Source: Tropicibacter oceani
GTDB taxonomy: Bacteria > Pseudomonadota > Alphaproteobacteria > Rhodobacterales > Rhodobacteraceae
Assembly (NCBI RefSeq): GCF_029958925.1
Contig: NZ_CP124616.1
Location: 3,720,001-3,784,000, forward strand
Length of the DNA: 64,000 bases
Reading direction: 5' to 3'
Shown: one piece after another, positions 63,228-64,000 of the stretch
How positions within the stretch are numbered: position 1 is the first letter of the stretch
How the letters are laid out: each line of letters opens with the position of its first letter
Notes under the pieces: generated by a model
What the model saw: only the letters and a program-made list of their open reading frames with translations
Database searches by the model: none
Told to the model about the DNA's origin: nothing
Translations under genes and position numbers: made by a program

Positions 63228-63941
63228 CTATTCCTCCAGATCCGCGAAATACGCGGCCAGCGCGGCGATCTCCTCATCGCTGAGCCGTCCGGCCATCATC
63301 TGCATCACCGGATGCGGCCGCATTTTCTGCTTATACGCATGCATGGCGATGACAAAGTCCTCGGGATACCAGCGGGTGATCGAGGGGATGCCCTCGTCCA
63401 TGCCCGAGGTCTGGTGACAGGTCACACATTCCGAGGCCAGATATTCGCCATAGTCGCGATCGCCGACGATCTCCAACACCTCGGGCGGCAGGTCGACCTC
63501 GCGTTTGCGCGCGGTCGGGGCCGATTCCGGGATGTCCTGCGGGCTGGCGGTATAGCTGCGCAGATAGGCCAGAACGTCGTCCCGGTCCTGCTGCTTTTTC
63601 AATCCGCGAAAGGCCATGCGGGTGCCCGACACCAGCGAACGCGGGTTTTCCAGGTACAGGTTCAGGCGCTGGATGTTCCAGACCATGTTGTCCTGAAAGG
63701 CCCGTTCCAACCCTTTGGAATAGTCAAAGCCCTCGATGCTGCCAGCGCGGCGTCCGAAGATCCCATTAAGATGAGGCCCAGCGCGGTTTTCCGCGCCGGG
63801 CCCTATCTGATGGCATCCGCTACACTGACGAAAAAGCTGCTCGCCGCGCTCGGCATCGCCGATCAGCTGAGCATCCTCCTGGGCAAGCGTGGCCCCCGGA
63901 GGGGCCAGCGCAAGAAGTATGGCAAAGATGCGTGTCTTCAT
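63228..63941 (-). CDS. soxE: Diheme cytochrome c, SoxE
   Basis: A 237-residue periplasmic cytochrome with signal peptide (MKTRIFAILLALAPPGATLA) and two heme sites: CSGCH (about 40) and CVTCH (about 178), the first domain with GPHLNGIFGRRAG and an axial Met in GTRMAFRG. It accepts electrons from SoxF. The ATG lies five bases after the soxD stop, so the genes are one operon. Confidence 0.88.
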   Translation of the reverse strand: MKTRIFAILLALAPPGATLAQEDAQLIGDAERGEQLFRQCSGCHQIGPGAENRAGPHLNGIFGRRAGSIEGFDYSKGLERAFQDNMVWNIQRLNLYLENPRSLVSGTRMAFRGLKKQQDRDDVLAYLRSYTASPQDIPESAPTARKREVDLPPEVLEIVGDRDYGEYLASECVTCHQTSGMDEGIPSITRWYPEDFVIAMHAYKQKMRPHPVMQMMAGRLSDEEIAALAAYFADLEE

Positions 63942-63945
63942 CGGA

Positions 63946-64000
63946 TCACTGCGATACGGATTTCAGGAATTCAGTGATCGCATCCAGATCCTCGTCCGAC
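63946..64000 (-). CDS. soxD: SoxD C-terminus (partial, runs off the window)
   Basis: Only the last 18 codons are present, reading DEDLDAITEFLKSVSQ then stop. That is the typical final helix of a class I cytochrome c domain. The position directly before soxE and soxF makes SoxD, the cytochrome subunit of sulfur dehydrogenase, the likely identity; the sequence alone would not prove it. Confidence 0.6.
   Translation of the reverse strand, partial: SDEDLDAITEFLKSVSQ

Overview
The window reads as a chromosomal segment of an alphaproteobacterium of the Rhodobacterales (Roseobacter group). The evidence is high GC, a DUF2312/GapR nucleoid protein, an NDUFA12 subunit of complex I, alphaproteobacterial-type sox genes, a rhizobium-style rhamnose locus and a ScfR-type regulator. 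No species is assigned. Most of the window is ordinary housekeeping and catabolic sequence; the accessory part is the first 11 kb.

1-11,039: the 5' end of mnmH, then an intact tRNA-Phe whose last 46 bases plus three flanking bases are repeated perfectly (49 bp) at 10,991-11,039. The repeats bracket a genomic island of about 10.5 kb. It carries a tyrosine integrase, two small excisionase-like genes, and a rightward five-gene set: Cro-type regulator, small membrane protein, Eco57I-like type IIG restriction-modification enzyme, EVE-like/GIY-YIG protein, broken mrr. An IS5-family element follows, then a remnant of a second integrase and a SIR2/AbiH-like gene. It is a defence island partly eroded by a nonsense mutation and by the IS.

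11-20.8 kb: a pqiA-pqiA-pqiB-pqiC envelope lipid transport operon with an enlarged PqiB, an orphan FbpB-type iron permease, a conserved unknown, and a TetR gene divergent from a three-gene membrane operon ending in a LysE exporter.

21-31.7 kb: a complete L-rhamnose module, rhaDI divergent from rhaRSTPQUK, with a palindromic operator in the divergent promoter. It covers import, mutarotation, isomerisation, phosphorylation, aldol cleavage and lactaldehyde oxidation.

32-39 kb: gapR, a diverged FadB/FadJ-like protein, a DksA-type zinc-finger protein divergent from a persulfide operon (MBL dioxygenase, two YeeE/YedE half-transporters, DUF442 sulfurtransferase) with an FNR-like box between them, and an orphan FliM/FliN-like protein.

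39-51.5 kb: the most interesting metabolic block. A CrbS-like transporter/histidine kinase, a small membrane protein, a single-domain response regulator and a ScfR-like regulator lie on one strand. Divergent from them are a five-component ABC importer of the branched-chain amino acid/urea class and acetyl-CoA synthetase. This looks like one unit for sensing, importing and activating a short-chain carboxylate; the imported substrate is inferred, not shown.

51.5-64 kb: DUF2202 protein, acyl-CoA synthetase, accB-accC-aat, a DUF2155-mlaD-NDUFA12 overlap operon, a RidA protein, clpP and clpX, a CDF metal exporter, and soxF, soxE and the last codons of soxD.
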